A model generated the notes under the pieces. The model was not told the DNA's origin, did no database searches, and was given only the letters and a program-made list of their open reading frames with translations. This document shows positions 5,882-7,334 of a DNA stretch of 7,334 nt, in pieces; position 1 is the stretch's first letter, and the number at the start of each line of letters is the position of its first letter. The stretch comes from GCA-003244245 sp039924425 (GTDB lineage: Bacteria; Actinomycetota; Actinomycetes; Mycobacteriales; Pseudonocardiaceae). A program made the translations under genes and the position numbers. The stretch is from positions 1 through 7,334 of the forward strand of contig JBDTAX010000146.1 in the NCBI GenBank assembly GCA_039924425.1, written 5' to 3'.

Positions 5882-7334
5882 TTACTCATAGATTCCCTCG
5901 ACCCGCCAGCGACCCGCCTCGCAGGCCAGCAACACCGCGAGCGGCCCGGCGGCGGGCTCGACGTCGGACTCGGCGCGATGGGCGTCGAGCACCGCCTGCA
6001 GTCGCGCGCAGCGCCGCCCCCCGCCGGGCTCCCACCAGCGCTCCTCGACCAGCCAGGGCCCGGCCCAGCTCAACACCCGGCGCGGCGGGTCCCCGCCCAC
6101 GGCGATCCGATATGGGACACCGGTGAGGCTGCCGCGCCCACTCACCCCGACGGCACGTCCGGCGTCGTCACACACCTCGGCGGGCAATGGGCGGATCGGC
6201 ACCCGGGACGGGGACGGCGCGGGCAGCCGGCCCGGCCAGGGAGGGTCCACCGCGCGCGCCGGGGTCGGGTCGTCTCCCCAGGGCACCAAATGTACCCGTT
6301 CAGTGGGGTCCCGGCCGCCGCCGAGCACTCCGATGAGCACCGCCTCGGGCCCCAGCATCCCCTGCACCCGGATCAGCGCCCGGTCGGCCCGGTCGTCGTC
6401 TTCTCCCGCCTCCCCCCACAGCCCGCGCTGCAGGGACTGCCCGCCGATCACCTCCTCCGGGATCAGCCGCAGCAGCGTGATGCCCGCGTGGGGGCGCGAA
6501 CCGCGGGAGGTCAGCCAGCCGTCCAGCTGCCAGCGCACCCGATCGGCGATACCGGCCGCGGTCAACGGCTCAGCGCAGCGCCACACCCGGTGCGGCTCCT
6601 CGCCCGCCTCGGTGCGGGCGCTGATCCCGAGCCGGACGCAGGCCAGACCGCGGGCGGCCAGCGCGGTGTGCAGCCGCGTCGCAGGTTCCCGGGAGGCGAA
6701 TGCCGCAGCATCGACCCGGTCCAGCGGCGGGTCGAACCGGCGGGTGACGGTGAGATCGACCGGCGGGTTACGTCGGGCCAGCGGGCGCTCGTCGAGCCCT
6801 CGGGCGAGCCGGTGCGCCCGCACCCCGTCGAGACCGAACCGGGAGGCGACGTCGTCGACGGGCAGGTCGGCGAACGCGCCGAGGGTGCGCAGCCCCAGCC
6901 GGTGCAGCAGGTCCACCAGCGCGGCCCGACCTGGCGCGGTCTGGTCGGCCCCGGTGACGGCGGGGTGGCACAACTCGGCGATGCCCAGCATGGCGAGAAA
7001 GCCGGCCGAACCACCCGGTGGCACCAGCAGAGCACGGTGCGCGGCCAGGGTCGCGGCGAACAGGCCGTCGGCGATGCCGATCTGCGCACCGGCCCGACCC
7101 GGTATCGCGGCGGCAACCACCTCGGCGATCCGCTCGGCCACTGCGGGCTCCCCGCCGAAATACCGGGTCGGGCCCCGGGCCGGCACCGCGACCAGCCCGG
7201 GGCGCACCACCTCCACGCCGGGCACCAGAGACTCGATCGCGGCGACCACCGGCTCGAACACCCGGGCGTCCCGGTCCGGGTCCTCAGCCACCTCGGGCCA
7301 GTCCGGGCACCAGACCACCACCACCCGGACAGGC
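5882..7334 (-). CDS. imuB: ImuB-like inactive Y-family polymerase, 5' partial, with probable internal deletion
   Basis: ImuB is a catalytically inactive Y-family polymerase homologue that acts as the mutasome hub, joining the beta clamp, ImuA' and DnaE2. A GTG at 7324 would give 480 residues, but the frame is open to the window edge (PVR precedes VVVVWCPDWP), so the start probably lies outside. Numbered from that GTG: VVVWCPDWP at 2-10, DPDRDARVFEPVVA at 15-28, VVRPGLVAVPARGPTRYFGGE at 39-59, QIGIADGLFA at 81-90, a helix-hairpin-helix-like stretch (LHRLGLRTLGAFADLP) at 140-155, the little-finger region to about 290, a clamp-motif-like QRGLWG at 299-304, and the C-terminal family region ending WRVEGIYE. 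Between WCPDWP and EDPDRDAR only about four residues remain. Relatives have roughly 50 there, including the ANRVVACSAAAR and GLRRREAQARCPEL segments. The frame is kept, so a shortened protein could be made. The stop is TAA at 5882-5884. Confidence 0.9.
   Translation of the reverse strand, partial: PVRVVVVWCPDWPEVAEDPDRDARVFEPVVAAIESLVPGVEVVRPGLVAVPARGPTRYFGGEPAVAERIAEVVAAAIPGRAGAQIGIADGLFAATLAAHRALLVPPGGSAGFLAMLGIAELCHPAVTGADQTAPGRAALVDLLHRLGLRTLGAFADLPVDDVASRFGLDGVRAHRLARGLDERPLARRNPPVDLTVTRRFDPPLDRVDAAAFASREPATRLHTALAARGLACVRLGISARTEAGEEPHRVWRCAEPLTAAGIADRVRWQLDGWLTSRGSRPHAGITLLRLIPEEVIGGQSLQRGLWGEAGEDDDRADRALIRVQGMLGPEAVLIGVLGGGRDPTERVHLVPWGDDPTPARAVDPPWPGRLPAPSPSRVPIRPLPAEVCDDAGRAVGVSGRGSLTGVPYRIAVGGDPPRRVLSWAGPWLVEERWWEPGGGRRCARLQAVLDAHRAESDVEPAAGPLAVLLACEAGRWRVEGIYE

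Noticed and set aside
6562..7116. Open frames on the minus strand overlapping imuB in other frames
   Set aside because: They are rich in Arg, Pro and Ser with no family features, and lie entirely within clear ImuB sequence.

Overview
The window is high-GC DNA with GTG starts and strong G/C bias at third codon positions. Its gene set is typical of filamentous Actinobacteria: a GAF-ANTAR regulator, an XRE/DUF5753 regulator paired with a DUF397 protein, a PAC2-family protein, and the ImuB/DnaE2 mutasome. I infer an actinobacterium, quite possibly of the Pseudonocardiaceae or a related family. This comes from gene content and remembered protein sequences, not from a search.

Plus strand, bases 1-2195. 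First is the 3' part of a GAF-ANTAR regulator whose 5' end lies outside the window. After a 98-base gap comes an XRE/DUF5753 regulator that overlaps its small DUF397 partner by 14 bases. The DUF397 frame does not stop where the family normally ends. It runs on into the antisense of the converging dnaE2 gene.

Minus strand, bases 7334 down to 1830. Three genes lie head to tail and look like one operon: imuB (inactive Y-family polymerase homologue), a PAC2-family gene, and dnaE2 (error-prone replicative-type polymerase). ImuB and DnaE2, with ImuA' (not in this window), form the damage-inducible translesion mutagenesis machinery known from mycobacteria and Caulobacter. A PAC2-family gene sits between the two, with gaps of 57 bases and roughly 15-25 bases.

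The most notable result is a series of anomalies in or beside the mutasome genes. ImuB appears to lack about 45-50 residues of its N-terminal domain through an in-frame deletion. DnaE2 has no ATG, GTG or TTG in frame upstream of its essential N-terminal PHP motif. A normally conserved segment in the middle of DnaE2 appears replaced by a short, lower-GC stretch containing a perfect inverted repeat. The DUF397 gene has lost its normal end exactly where dnaE2 ends. Together these suggest a rearranged or decaying mutasome locus, or sequence and assembly errors. Each point can be checked by alignment. I found no RNA genes, CRISPR arrays, insertion sequences or clear terminators, and no stretch longer than 300 bases without a gene.
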